NCBI GenBank assembly: GCA_027858965.1
Contig: JAQIBS010000137.1
Location: 62,001 to 126,000 of the forward strand
DNA from: Kiritimatiellia bacterium
GTDB lineage: Bacteria > Verrucomicrobiota > Kiritimatiellia > RFP12 > UBA1067
Reading direction: 5' to 3'
DNA length: 64,000 bases
In this document: piece after piece, positions 8,452 through 17,824 of the stretch
Numbering within the stretch: position 1 is the first letter of the stretch
Layout of the letters: each line of letters starts with the position of its first letter
Notes under the pieces: generated by a model
Databases searched by the model: none
The model's input: only the letters and a program-made list of their open reading frames with translations
What the model was told of the DNA's origin: nothing
Made by a program: the position numbers and the translations under genes

Positions 8452-10464
8452 ATGAAAATGAGTAAAAGCATAAAGTTCATATTGTTCATTTTAATGTTTG
8501 TAAGCGCAGGAGTGCGGGGCCTGGCTGCCGCACTAGCCAAGCCGCCTGTGGAGAGCATGTCGAAGCCGAATATTGTCTGGTTATTCTCAGATGACCATGC
8601 CTATCAGGCAATTGGTGCTTATGGGGGGCGTTTTCAAAAAGAGAATCTGACCCCCAATATCGACAGCATTGCCAAAGAGGGAATGCTTTTCGAACGTGCC
8701 TATGTCGGCAACTCCATCTGCGCACCGAGTCGGGCAACCCTGCTGACCGGTAAACACAGCCATAAGAACGGCAAGTTTGATAATCGTGGCGGCTTCAATC
8801 ATGATCAGCAGCAGTTCCAGAAAATACTGCAGAAAAGTGGATATCAGACCGCAATGATCGGGAAGATTCACCTTAACGGCGCCATGCAGGGTTTTGATTA
8901 CTGGGAGGTCCTCCCCGGACAGGGACGCTATACCAATCCGCAGTTTATTACCGCTGAGGGAAAAACCGAGTACAAGGGACACTCTACTGACATTGTGACC
9001 GACCGCGCTCTAAACTGGCTCAAGACCGGGGTTGATAGCTCAAAACCCTTTATGCTGATGATTCACTATAAGGCGCCACATCGGAATTGGATTCCGGCAG
9101 AGCGTATCATGAAGAAGTTTAGAAAACGGACATTCCCTGAGCCGGAGTCGCTTTTTGATGATTACCAGAACCGAGGCGAGGCTGCAAATAAGCAGGATAT
9201 GTCGATTGAAAAAACAATGACTATGAAGAGTGACCTCAAGGTTGTCCCCGGCTCTGATCGTGCAAAGTATCTTGAGGAGCATAAACTTGAGGGTAAGGAT
9301 CTGATTCGCTGGAAGTATCAGGCCTATATGCAGGATTATCTGGGATGTATTGCAGGCGTGGATGAAAATATCGGCCGGATTCTGGCTTACCTGAAAGAGA
9401 GTGGGCTTGATAAGAATACAGTTGTGATGTACTCCGCGGATCAGGGCTTTTATCTTGGTGAACATGGCTGGTTTGATAAACGCTTTATGTATGAGGAGTC
9501 CTTCCGCACCCCGTTAATAGCCAAATGGCCCGGTGTGATTAAACCGGGGCAGCGTAACAGCGACCTGGTTCAGAATATCGATTTTGCAGAGACATTCCTG
9601 GATATTGCCGGAGCTCCGATTCCTGAGGACATGCAGGGCAAAAGCATTGTGCCTTTACTGAAAGGGGAGACTCCCAAGGATTGGCGTAAATCTCTCTACT
9701 ACCACTACTATGAATATCCGGCTGTTCACTCTGTGCGTCGTCATGAGGGAGTTGCAGATGGGCGCTACAAGCTGATCCGTTACTATGGCCTCGATGTGCC
9801 GGCTGGAGAAGAGTGGGAGCTCTATGATCTGGATACAGATCCCAATGAAATGAAGAGTGTCTATGATGATCCAGAGATGGCCCGTAAAATCAAGGCTCTT
9901 AAAGCTGAGCTTGAACGACTCAAAAAGCAATATGATGTGCCAGAGAATGGCGGGCAGAAAATTCGGCAGCATTCTCAGCGAGGCGGAAGATCAGCTAAAC
10001 CCGATAAACTCAGCTTCAGCTTTAAGAAAGGCGCTGTTCCTAACAATAAAGCTCCCTATATTCAGGGGCGCGGTATCGAGGTTAATGTCGCATTTTCATA
10101 CAGTGGCAGTGATGGAGTCCTGGTTGCACAGGGAGGTGCATCAGAAGGATATGCTCTGTGGGTTAAGGATGGCATTCCGCAATGGACTGTAAAACGCACC
10201 GATGAAGGTACTACAATAGCAGGTGGCAACAAGCTTTCATCGGGCAAACATTCCTTGAGTGTTGTTCAGGATAAAAAAGGCATGGCTGTGTTGAAACTTG
10301 ATGGCAAAGAGATTGCCAAAGGCTCAGTTGGCTGGTCCTTCAAAATGCAGCCGCATGACACCCTGAGTGTCGGCATTGATAGCGGTTCACCAGTAACGGA
10401 TTATGGAAAATCAAAGCGCTATACCGGTGATATCGACCAGGTTGAGATTAAATTGCTGAAATAG
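8452..10464 (+). CDS. Secreted sulfatase (type I, S1_11-like) with C-terminal LamG-like domain
   Basis: Formylglycine-dependent sulfatase that would remove sulfate esters from polysaccharide outside the cytoplasm. Good RBS GGAGGA; N-terminal signal segment (FILFILMFVSAGVRGLAA). KPNIVWLFSDDHAYQ carries the metal-binding Asp pair, and SICAPSRATLLTG is the C-x-P-S-R signature, making Cys90 the formylglycine precursor. FKAPHRNW-like (KAPHRNWIPA), DQGFYLGEHGWFDKRFMYEES and RTPLIAKWPG resemble N-acetylglucosamine-6-sulfatase/mucin-desulfating enzymes (SulfAtlas S1_11), a family inference. Residues ~510-670 form an extra concanavalin-like domain (QGRGIEVNVAF, SLSVVQDKKGMAVLKLDGK). An anaerobic sulfatase-maturating enzyme is needed but is not in the window. 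Confidence 0.9.
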   Translation: MKMSKSIKFILFILMFVSAGVRGLAAALAKPPVESMSKPNIVWLFSDDHAYQAIGAYGGRFQKENLTPNIDSIAKEGMLFERAYVGNSICAPSRATLLTGKHSHKNGKFDNRGGFNHDQQQFQKILQKSGYQTAMIGKIHLNGAMQGFDYWEVLPGQGRYTNPQFITAEGKTEYKGHSTDIVTDRALNWLKTGVDSSKPFMLMIHYKAPHRNWIPAERIMKKFRKRTFPEPESLFDDYQNRGEAANKQDMSIEKTMTMKSDLKVVPGSDRAKYLEEHKLEGKDLIRWKYQAYMQDYLGCIAGVDENIGRILAYLKESGLDKNTVVMYSADQGFYLGEHGWFDKRFMYEESFRTPLIAKWPGVIKPGQRNSDLVQNIDFAETFLDIAGAPIPEDMQGKSIVPLLKGETPKDWRKSLYYHYYEYPAVHSVRRHEGVADGRYKLIRYYGLDVPAGEEWELYDLDTDPNEMKSVYDDPEMARKIKALKAELERLKKQYDVPENGGQKIRQHSQRGGRSAKPDKLSFSFKKGAVPNNKAPYIQGRGIEVNVAFSYSGSDGVLVAQGGASEGYALWVKDGIPQWTVKRTDEGTTIAGGNKLSSGKHSLSVVQDKKGMAVLKLDGKEIAKGSVGWSFKMQPHDTLSVGIDSGSPVTDYGKSKRYTGDIDQVEIKLLK

Positions 10465-10509
10465 TCAATCAATCGTCATTGAAGGAATTGTGTAGGGCGT
10501 GCATTTATA

Positions 10510-13449
10510 TTAATTACTGAAAGAGATAACCTGCACGTAATCAATACCAAAAAAGAATCCTTTGGATTTTTCGTTCTTGCCCACACATCTGATCTTCAGC
10601 TGATGCGTGCCTTTGCCGATTGTAAGGTTCTCAATATCAATGTCAGCGGCAAGAAGCACTTTGGGGTCATATAGGTCGATGGGATCGCTGATTTTTTTGC
10701 CATCCAGATAGAACTCGAAGATGCCATAGTCGGGGGCTTTGGTGAGTGCCAGCCGCAGGGCTGTTCCCGGTTCTTTAACTTCGAATGAGAAAGTCATCTC
10801 TCTCTCGGCCATCTTGCATAGCCAGAGTATCTGTTCGTCGTTACTCCATGCATTGCTCCATCCGGTCATGTTCTGAGCCAAGGTTCTGTCTGCAGGTTTT
10901 TTTGTGAGAGTGAGATGATTCGCACATTCGGCTTCGTATAAACCATTAACAACCGGTATGGGTTTGGTGTTCTTCTTCTTCGCGGAGTTACCTGAATTTC
11001 CGTTACGTGGAGTTGGCCTGAAGCCAGCATGAAATTTTTTATTTTCAAAGAGCTTTGGTGCAACTGATGAGTCGGGGTAGTGCCAGTGCATCTCAAAGTA
11101 CCTTCTGTCGATAGTAAACACATCCACTGTATCTTTCTCGCGGTCATACTCTTCCGACATCACACCAAAACGTTTCATCTCACGAATGTAGAGAGGGTTG
11201 GGTTTAAAGCCCGGCATGTCCCAGCGCTTGATGGTTTCCAGAACCTTCTTGCCCTCTTCAATGTGAGCGAGGATTGCCTGGAATGTCGGATCGTTTTTGT
11301 CCTTGATAACTCCCGGAGAATCTTTGGAATCCTTTGCTTTGCAGATGCCCCATCCACCTGCCTGCTTTGATAAGGGGGCCATGAGCAGTCCTGATTTTTC
11401 AGGGTGGGTCAGGTTGTAACCGGCATGCGGACTCCATGATTGTTTTTTTCTGTCAACCTTTCCTGCAATGGGGTAGTCATGCATCTCAGGCATCTTATTA
11501 TCATGACAACCTATGCAGTTCTTTTTAAACATGGCCTGGGCTTTTTTATGTGTTCTCCAATATTCCTTCGGCAGATCTCTGTTGTTGCGGATCATCCCGG
11601 TTCCCAGTGCAGCGTAGGTGCCTGGATAGGGGGCTCCAATATGGATCCAATTGCGGATCATCTCCACCTCTTTCCCATTGAGCTTTGCTTTGTAATGCGA
11701 TCCATCAAGCATCTTCATCAGCTTGCTTGCCACATCTCCCACAGAGCGCGGGTCTCGGTTTCCAAGTTTATTCTCCCCATGAGAGATATACCCCATTGCA
11801 AATAGGTTGATGTAACTGAGAGAGAAACATGGCCCATGATCGCCACTGAGAGTTATGCGTCCATCTGGTTTGTCGGGGTTATGACACTTCACGCAGTGTC
11901 TGTCCAGAATCGGTTGGATATGGGTTGGAAAGTCAATGGTGTAGGGGACATCAGGAACCGGCGTGACTTTGCTTGCTGGACGTGCTAATGCCATAAGGGA
12001 GGCCTGCTCTATTTGCGGTGCGTCGGTTTTTTTCTCGTGGCAGCCCACACAGCCAGTCACCTCGCCCGGCATTACTGATAGAAAGCTGTGCATACGCTTG
12101 ACGGTTTCATTCTTCTCGTTGACCGCAATAAAGAAAAACGGCCGGTTGGCAGGTAGTTCAAAATGAGCGGAGCCATCCTCCTCAACAGGTACGGTTCCAA
12201 TAATTCTTTCGAGGGTAAAAGTGCCTCCTAAAGTCAGGGGAATAAAGTCCCATAAACGGTCGCCATAGTTAAGAGGTTTGGGCAGGGTTTCAAGAATCAG
12301 AAGTTTTTTGATATCTCCCCTTTTTACGCCCTTCATGTTTCTGCCGACATAGACATTGTTCAGAATTAAGGTGCCGGTCGCCTTAGCCATGTCAATTCGT
12401 GAGGGGATAAGTGGCTCCCGCTGACGTTCCATTACAGGGCGTGGCTCATTAACGGTGAATTCGCCCCCATAGAGGGGTGAAGCTTTTCCGGTTTCGTCAA
12501 CAAGTACAATCGCTGTTTCATTCTCTGTTGCAAGAAAGAGATCTTTTGTAATTGCATACGGGTCACGGAACTCTTTCCCCTCGGTAATATGCTTTATCGC
12601 GGCCTTGTCATCCGGTCCGTTTTTAGCTGTAACTGTTGCAAGAAACCCGGCATGTTCTTTTTGTCCGTGTCCGGGGGAGTCGATCATGACAATAAGGTCG
12701 CTATCGGGAATGGGCTTGGCATCGATAAAAACATTGCCCGGATGCATATTGCCAAAGAATACTTTCTGGTTGCTTCCATCAGGGTTACATGTCCAGAGGT
12801 GATGAAACTTAACCTGTGAGCGGTCCACATACTCCCAGCGGGTGAAAAGGATTCGTCCATCATTCATAACCCATGGTGTATTATCCTGTTCAATGTTGGC
12901 TGATATCACACGCATGTTTGTGCCATCACCATTGCAGCGGTAGAGGTTTGCCACCTGAGAGAACCAGCAGTTCACCCAGCGCCGAGATCTGGAAGAGACA
13001 CACATAATACCACCATCGGGGAGGTAGGTGGGTTCCAGTTCGTCATAAATGCCGGATGTGAGTTGCTTGAGATTATTGCCGTCAATATCGATTTCATACA
13101 GGTGATAATGATCTGTGCCGCCTTTGCGATATGAAAAGAGAATTTTCTTGGCATCGTAGTGAACCTGCGGGTCGCGCACAGAGCCGGTTGGATCGTCAAT
13201 CAGAGCGTTTACTTCGCCTGTGGCCAAATCCAGCTTGCATAGTCGTCCTTTTTCACCATAGAGAGCCCGACCACTCCAGTCGTACCCGAAATTGGCATAC
13301 CAATGCCCATCATTTGTATACGTTCTTTCCGCAAAAATGATCTCTTTCACTCCGTGTTTGGCAAGAACCACCGCGTTTTCATCACTTGCAATCAAAGAGG
13401 AGCTGATGAGTAACAGTATAATTATAAATCGGTAAAGTGTTTCAAGCAT
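10510..13449 (-). CDS. HzsA-like beta-propeller/c-type cytochrome with C-terminal CBM-like domain
   Basis: 979-aa exported protein of the type annotated as HzsA-related in Planctomycetes. N-terminal signal (LYRFIIILLLISSSLIAS); a TolB-like propeller (~60-330; KQLTSGIYDELEPTYLPDG); then three covalent-haem motifs, GCVGCH (~463), HCVKCH (~516) and NCIGCH (~643); then a carbohydrate-binding-like beta domain (~830-979; GLYEAECANHLTL, FYLDGKKISDPIDLYDP). The start at 13449 has GGAG 6 nt upstream. It is convergent with the sulfatase. Relatives sit in glycan-use or sulfatase loci with unproven function; the haems suggest electron transfer or redox chemistry, not hydrazine synthesis. A secreted c-type cytochrome also requires a haem-ligation system elsewhere in the genome. 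Confidence 0.75.
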   Translation of the reverse strand: MLETLYRFIIILLLISSSLIASDENAVVLAKHGVKEIIFAERTYTNDGHWYANFGYDWSGRALYGEKGRLCKLDLATGEVNALIDDPTGSVRDPQVHYDAKKILFSYRKGGTDHYHLYEIDIDGNNLKQLTSGIYDELEPTYLPDGGIMCVSSRSRRWVNCWFSQVANLYRCNGDGTNMRVISANIEQDNTPWVMNDGRILFTRWEYVDRSQVKFHHLWTCNPDGSNQKVFFGNMHPGNVFIDAKPIPDSDLIVMIDSPGHGQKEHAGFLATVTAKNGPDDKAAIKHITEGKEFRDPYAITKDLFLATENETAIVLVDETGKASPLYGGEFTVNEPRPVMERQREPLIPSRIDMAKATGTLILNNVYVGRNMKGVKRGDIKKLLILETLPKPLNYGDRLWDFIPLTLGGTFTLERIIGTVPVEEDGSAHFELPANRPFFFIAVNEKNETVKRMHSFLSVMPGEVTGCVGCHEKKTDAPQIEQASLMALARPASKVTPVPDVPYTIDFPTHIQPILDRHCVKCHNPDKPDGRITLSGDHGPCFSLSYINLFAMGYISHGENKLGNRDPRSVGDVASKLMKMLDGSHYKAKLNGKEVEMIRNWIHIGAPYPGTYAALGTGMIRNNRDLPKEYWRTHKKAQAMFKKNCIGCHDNKMPEMHDYPIAGKVDRKKQSWSPHAGYNLTHPEKSGLLMAPLSKQAGGWGICKAKDSKDSPGVIKDKNDPTFQAILAHIEEGKKVLETIKRWDMPGFKPNPLYIREMKRFGVMSEEYDREKDTVDVFTIDRRYFEMHWHYPDSSVAPKLFENKKFHAGFRPTPRNGNSGNSAKKKNTKPIPVVNGLYEAECANHLTLTKKPADRTLAQNMTGWSNAWSNDEQILWLCKMAEREMTFSFEVKEPGTALRLALTKAPDYGIFEFYLDGKKISDPIDLYDPKVLLAADIDIENLTIGKGTHQLKIRCVGKNEKSKGFFFGIDYVQVISFSN

Positions 13450-13567
13450 TCACTTCTCCATCATTATGTAATTTCCCGTGTAATAAATTTATATAATGAT
13501 CCCATAAATAAGCGATAATGTCGAACGAAGACCGATGTTAAGGGCAACAGGGATTTGACTGCAATGC

Positions 13568-13597
13568 TTGACAAGATTGAATGATCGCTGTTATATA
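13568..13597 (+). promoter_or_regulatory. Sigma-70 type promoter for the 13635 gene
   Basis: TTGACA (13568-13573), 18-bp spacer, TATATA (13592-13597), followed ~30 bp later by the gene with RBS AGGAA. A perfect -35 and a near-consensus -10 in a divergent intergenic region. Confidence 0.55.
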
Positions 13598-13634
13598 ACT
13601 ATTGCTAATTTGGATTTTTAAATAGGAATTAACC

Positions 13635-15212
13635 ATGCAACTGAAACATCTCACATTTACACTCTCTCTTGTCGTCCTGCTCGGATGCCTTTCATGCGAA
13701 CATTTCACCGAGAAAAAACTTACATCGAAAAATCTCAAAGCCGCCCGTCGGGAGTTGGCCTGGAAGAAGCGCCGGGTTCTCATGAATAACGATGGCAATG
13801 ATTCGCGCAAGGCCCTGAAGAAAACCCGTGAAGCATTTCTTGAATCACGCTCCACTCCGCTGATTGGAAGTCAGGTTGATACAATTCTGTATTGCGATGG
13901 AATTTGGGGTATGTTTACGCATGCCAGTCCAACGGCCGATCTGCGTGCCGGCAGTGACCAGGCTTATAAGGAATGGGCTGTTGACCTCATCAAAGATGGC
14001 GGTCCTGATCCACTGGGATCTGTCATTGATTTTGGACATACGAACGGCATAGAGGTTTTCTGGTCGTTGCGCATGAGCGATACCCATGATTCGGGTGATC
14101 CGACTATGTTGAGCCCATGGAAGAAAGAAAATCCCGATTGCCTGGTTGGAAAGTTTGAAGAGCGCAAGAGCTATAAGGGTGCCGGTAAACGCTGGTCCGG
14201 TGTTAACTATGCTGAAAAAAAGGTACGGGATCGGACGGTTGGATGGTTTGATGAAGTTGGGGCAAAGTATGATGTTGATGGATTTGAACTGGATTTCTTC
14301 CGCCATCTGGTCTTTTTTAAGAATCCGTTACTCGGCAAACCTGCAACCGATGAGAATCGCAAGCAGATGACAGAGGTAATCCGGAGTATTCGCAAGATTG
14401 CCGATAAACATGCCTTGCGGCGTGGACACCCCATCCTTGTGACTGTGCGGGTGCCTGATTCACTTGAATATGGCAAGGATGCCGGACTTGATATCGAAGA
14501 GTGGCTTAAAGAGGGACTGATCGATATGATGACCGTCAGTGGTTATTTTCGTCTGAATTCATGGAAAACCAGTGTTGAACTGGGCCATCAGTATGATGTG
14601 CCGGTCTTTGCAGGTCTGAGCGAGTCGCGTGTCAGAAAGCCGAAACGTAAGTTTAAGAATAAACCTGAAGAGTATCGTGGCCGCGCCTTTTCAGCCTGGA
14701 ACGAGGGCGTCGATGGGGTATATACATTTAACCATTTTAACCCTAAATCCCCCGTTTTTAGTGAGATTGGCGATCCTGTAGCGCTGGCTGGGATGGACAA
14801 GGTTTATACAACCGGTGCCCGTAATACCCGGGCGGTCAACTACTGGCTTGCTGACGGAATGCAGTATATGGGACGGTTTGTTCCCTTGGCTGATACGCCT
14901 AGAAAACTCTCCAATACAGAGCCTCTTATTGTTCCGGTCGATATATGGGATAATTTTGCCGATGCCTCTTCTCAGATGAGGGCGAGGGCGACATTTGTCC
15001 TGAGTGGAGTGAAAGAGCCATCACAGCTGGAAGTTAAACTTAACGATCACTCCTTGAAACTGGAGAAAATGAAAATGGGTCGGGTTAGCTGCAACCTTTC
15101 CTCCCATCAGATCAAGGCCGGAGAGAATAGTTTTTCATTCAGAGTAACAGATGCATCGCTTCCTAAAGCCGCCCTTCTCGATTTGGTTGTTAAGGTTGAA
15201 GTAACGAAATAG
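13635..15212 (+). CDS. TIM-barrel glycoside-hydrolase-like lipoprotein (paralog 2)
   Basis: 525-aa paralog of the 6742 and 41949 proteins. The N-terminus MQLKHLTFTLSLVVLLGCLSC is a lipoprotein signal with two possible lipobox cysteines (LLGC or LSC). Barrel landmarks match paralog 1: YDVDGFELDFFRH (~212), RRGHPILVTVRVPD, LIDMMTVSGYFRLNSW, and a C-terminal beta domain (~420-525). Its own promoter is seen upstream, and it is divergent from the HzsA-like gene. Likely role: exported hydrolase or binding protein for a plant or algal polysaccharide. The family is inferred from the acidic residues at strand ends; no activity is established. Confidence 0.72.
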   Translation: MQLKHLTFTLSLVVLLGCLSCEHFTEKKLTSKNLKAARRELAWKKRRVLMNNDGNDSRKALKKTREAFLESRSTPLIGSQVDTILYCDGIWGMFTHASPTADLRAGSDQAYKEWAVDLIKDGGPDPLGSVIDFGHTNGIEVFWSLRMSDTHDSGDPTMLSPWKKENPDCLVGKFEERKSYKGAGKRWSGVNYAEKKVRDRTVGWFDEVGAKYDVDGFELDFFRHLVFFKNPLLGKPATDENRKQMTEVIRSIRKIADKHALRRGHPILVTVRVPDSLEYGKDAGLDIEEWLKEGLIDMMTVSGYFRLNSWKTSVELGHQYDVPVFAGLSESRVRKPKRKFKNKPEEYRGRAFSAWNEGVDGVYTFNHFNPKSPVFSEIGDPVALAGMDKVYTTGARNTRAVNYWLADGMQYMGRFVPLADTPRKLSNTEPLIVPVDIWDNFADASSQMRARATFVLSGVKEPSQLEVKLNDHSLKLEKMKMGRVSCNLSSHQIKAGENSFSFRVTDASLPKAALLDLVVKVEVTK

Positions 15213-15735
15213 AACAGGTTAGTGCGAAAGTGCGCGAGTTAAAACCGTTGAAACCGTTGAAGGCTTTAGAGGTAATTGCTGGAGGGACGACGGCTCGTCG
15301 TCCATTATGTTGATGCCTGAACACGTGAACCCTGCTAAAATTTCACCTTTGTGCTTCTTCTTTCAAAACCGGATTAACGGCGAAGGAATGGTGGAGCGAT
15401 AAAATCACTTTCCCCCTTTTTTCCTAAAGCGGGTTTCGCCCGCAAACCAGCTTGTAGCCAGTAGCTTGTAGTTTGCTCTGCTGTATTTGCTGCCAGCTAC
15501 AGACTACCAGCTACCAGCTCAAGTTGCAGCTTCTGAGCTATAAGCAACTAAAACCTCCATGATCTCCTTCCCTTCTGTCGTTGACTAAATATGTAGGAAT
15601 ATGTAAGATTTATGAGATTAGAGGTCTGCGCGAAAAAAATAGGAGTAACTTTGCCCACAGGTCAACACAGATTGAATCGAAATCTGCGTAATCGGTGGGT
15701 TGAAAATTGAAGTTATAAACAAGAGGAGGGTGCTG
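15213..15735. repeat. Repeat-rich intergenic region with inverted repeats
   Basis: 523 bp without a credible gene. It contains a hairpin GGACGAC-ggctc-GTCGTCC (15285-15303) preceded by GGAGG, as in the palindrome at 22840. It also holds a large imperfect inverted repeat at ~15447-15535, where AGCTTGTAGCCAGTAGCTTG faces CTACAGACTACCAGCTACC. A short tandem AACCGTTGAA repeat lies near 15242. GAGGAGG at 15723 is the RBS of the next gene. The region looks like accumulated palindromic repeats at the boundary of a GC-richer segment. Confidence 0.5.
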
Positions 15736-16764
15736 ATGAAAGAGGTATCACGGCGTACATTTGTACAAAGCGGGTTGACGGCGACGGCTGTTTCGGCTTT
15801 TCCAGGGGCGGGGCACGCGCAAGCGGCCTCACCGGAGTTTATGTGGGGCGCGCTTCTGCACATGGGTGTGAATATGTGGTCCGATATCCCAGTTGATTCG
15901 TGGGGCCACTTAAAACCGGAAAAGCTTAAGCTGGTCTGCCAGGCTGATCATCTGCGTTTTGACGAAAAGGTGTGGCAGACGCTTACCGCACGTATGCAGA
16001 AGGCGGGAATGAACCTGATCGTGATCGATCTTGGGGAAGCGTTGCAGTATGAGAGCCACCCGGAGCTGTCTGTCAAGGGGTCATGGAAGATCAGCCGGTT
16101 TCGCAACGAGCTGGCACGGCTGCGGGCGATGGGCCTGGAACCTATCCCAAAACTGAATTTTTCAACCGCGCACGACACCTGGCTAAAAACGTACGGTCGG
16201 CAGGTCTCCACGCCGGTCTATTACAGCGTGTGCGCGGATATGATCAAGGAGGTGTGCGCGATTTTTGACACTCCGCGTTTCTTTCATCTCGGGTATGACG
16301 AGGAAACTGCGGCGCACCAGCGCAAATACAGTTATGCCGTGGTGCGGCAGGGGGAATTGTGGTGGCATGATTTTCTGTTTTTTGTAAAGCAGGTCGAAAA
16401 ACAGGGTGTGCGGCCGTGGATCTGGTCGGATTACTGCTGGAACCATCCGGATGAGTTTATGAAGCGCATGCCGAAGTCGGTTCTACAGAGTAACTGGTAT
16501 TACGGCGAGGGGTTTGATCCCGCAAAACAGAAGCATGTGAAGGCTTATATCGACCTGGAAAAAGCGGGTTTTGATCAGGTGCCCACGGGGTCAAACTGGA
16601 GCAATGATGTGAATTTCAAAGGCACGGTGGACTTTTGTAAAAAGAACATTGCGCCGGAACGGCTGAAGGGGTTTCTGATGGCATCGTGGTTTTTCACCCT
16701 GCCCGGGCGACAGGAGAAGAACCTGCAGGCAATCGCACAGGTTGAGAAGATGATCAAAGGATAA
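15736..16764 (+). CDS. Tat-exported GH20-like (hexosaminidase-fold) protein
   Basis: 342-aa protein. The ORF track starts at 15700, but the ATG at 15736 follows GAGGAGG and gives a Tat signal (SRRTFVQSGLTATAVSAF...AQA). The rest is a single TIM barrel: GALLHMGVNMWSD, MNLIVIDLGEAL, EPIPKLNFSTAHDTWL, and FFHLGYDEE (~200). The last matches the H-x-G-x-D-E arrangement in which GH20 enzymes carry the catalytic Asp-Glu pair, followed by PWIWSDYCWNHP. Probably a beta-N-acetylhexosaminidase-like enzyme, though much shorter than classical GH20. It lies 4 bp upstream of a symporter pseudogene, so the pair once formed an uptake-and-hydrolysis operon. Codon use is GC-richer than that of neighbours. Confidence 0.65.
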   Translation: MKEVSRRTFVQSGLTATAVSAFPGAGHAQAASPEFMWGALLHMGVNMWSDIPVDSWGHLKPEKLKLVCQADHLRFDEKVWQTLTARMQKAGMNLIVIDLGEALQYESHPELSVKGSWKISRFRNELARLRAMGLEPIPKLNFSTAHDTWLKTYGRQVSTPVYYSVCADMIKEVCAIFDTPRFFHLGYDEETAAHQRKYSYAVVRQGELWWHDFLFFVKQVEKQGVRPWIWSDYCWNHPDEFMKRMPKSVLQSNWYYGEGFDPAKQKHVKAYIDLEKAGFDQVPTGSNWSNDVNFKGTVDFCKKNIAPERLKGFLMASWFFTLPGRQEKNLQAIAQVEKMIKG

Positions 16765-16768
16765 CAAG

Positions 16769-17713
16769 ATGCTTACTCTCACATGGTTGGACACGTTGAT
16801 CATTATCGGGTTTCTGGTCTCCGTTGTCGTGGTTGGCTCGTGGGCAGCTAAACGCGCGGGACAGAACACCGAGGCGTTCTTCCTGTCGGGGCGGAATATG
16901 CCGTGGTGGTTGCTGGGCGTCTCAATGGTAGCGTGTACGTTTTCGTGCGATACGCCGAATCTCATCACGGAGATCGTGCGCCTGAACGGCGTGGCGGGCA
17001 ACTGGGTGTGGTGGGCCTTCCTGCTGACCGGGATTTCACCGGGGTTGTCGTTGGTGTGTGCCATGGCGGGCGTGGCCGTCTATGCGACGCTGGGTGGGTT
17101 GACGGGCTCGATATGGGCGGATTTCTATCAATTCGCGGTTGCGATGACCGGTGCGATCTTTGCGGCCGTTTACGCGATTGACTCCGGCATGGCGGAAGGG
17201 GTCCATTCGTTGCGCGAACTGATCGTACATCCGGCCGTGTCGGGCAAACTCGCATTGCTGCCGCCGTTGACGGGCGATCTTTCGACGCTGATGACGGTTT
17301 TGATCCTGCCGCTCGCCGTACAGTGGTGGAACGTGTGGTACCCCGGAGCGGAACCGGGCGGTGGCGGGTTCATCGCGTAGCGCATGTTGTCGGCGAAAAG
17401 TGAAGGCCATGCGGTGGGCGGCACGTTACTCTTCAATGTGCTGCATTACGCCGTGCGCCCATGGCCGTGGATTCTGGTGGCGCTTGTGTCGCTGGTCGTC
17501 TTTCCGCTCACGCCGCAGATTGAGCGAGACGCGGCGGAGGTTTGGCTAGAGACGCATGCGACGGCGGTGCGCGCATACGAAACGGATTCGGCATCGCTGG
17601 CCACGGATGTGCGACATGCAGGGTCGGCCTATTTAAAGCTGCAACAGGGTTGCAGCACTCCAGAGCGCTACGCGCGGCCGACACATACATCTGGGAGAGT
17701 TGGGTTTCTGTAG
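16769..17713 (+). pseudogene. Sodium:solute symporter (SSS family), internally deleted and interrupted by amber stop
   Basis: Starts like an intact symporter (LDTLIIIGFLVSVVVVGSWAA, FFLSGRNMPWWLLGVSMVA, NWVWWAFLLTGIS). It then jumps from the third membrane segment straight to VAVYATLGGLTGSIWADFYQF, so roughly 100 residues of family sequence are missing. At 17378-17380 TAG interrupts GGGFIA*RMLSAKSEGHAVGGTLLFN; family members have Gln there, so CAG to TAG is the simplest explanation. The same frame continues through HYAVRPWPWILVALVSLVVFP and then loses similarity, ending at 17713. Three independent lesions make it non-functional. GC-rich like the GH20-like gene before it. Confidence 0.85.
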
Positions 17714-17824
17714 AACAACAAGGTTCGTGCATGTCATGCCGTAGCCTTGGCGTAGGTTGAACTTCGGAAGGGTTACCCACACAAAAGCAGGAAGAACCAA
17801 AGAGCAATTCCCGTTTTACTTTCA

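Noticed and set aside
10510-13449. True hydrazine synthase subunit
   Set aside because: Only the fold and haem motifs recall HzsA; no partner subunits or anammox genes are present, and such proteins are common in non-anammox PVC bacteria.
17378-17380. Amber codon recoding (TAG read as an amino acid) in the symporter
   Set aside because: The gene also has a large internal deletion and a lost C-terminus, and no other gene in the window has in-frame TAG.
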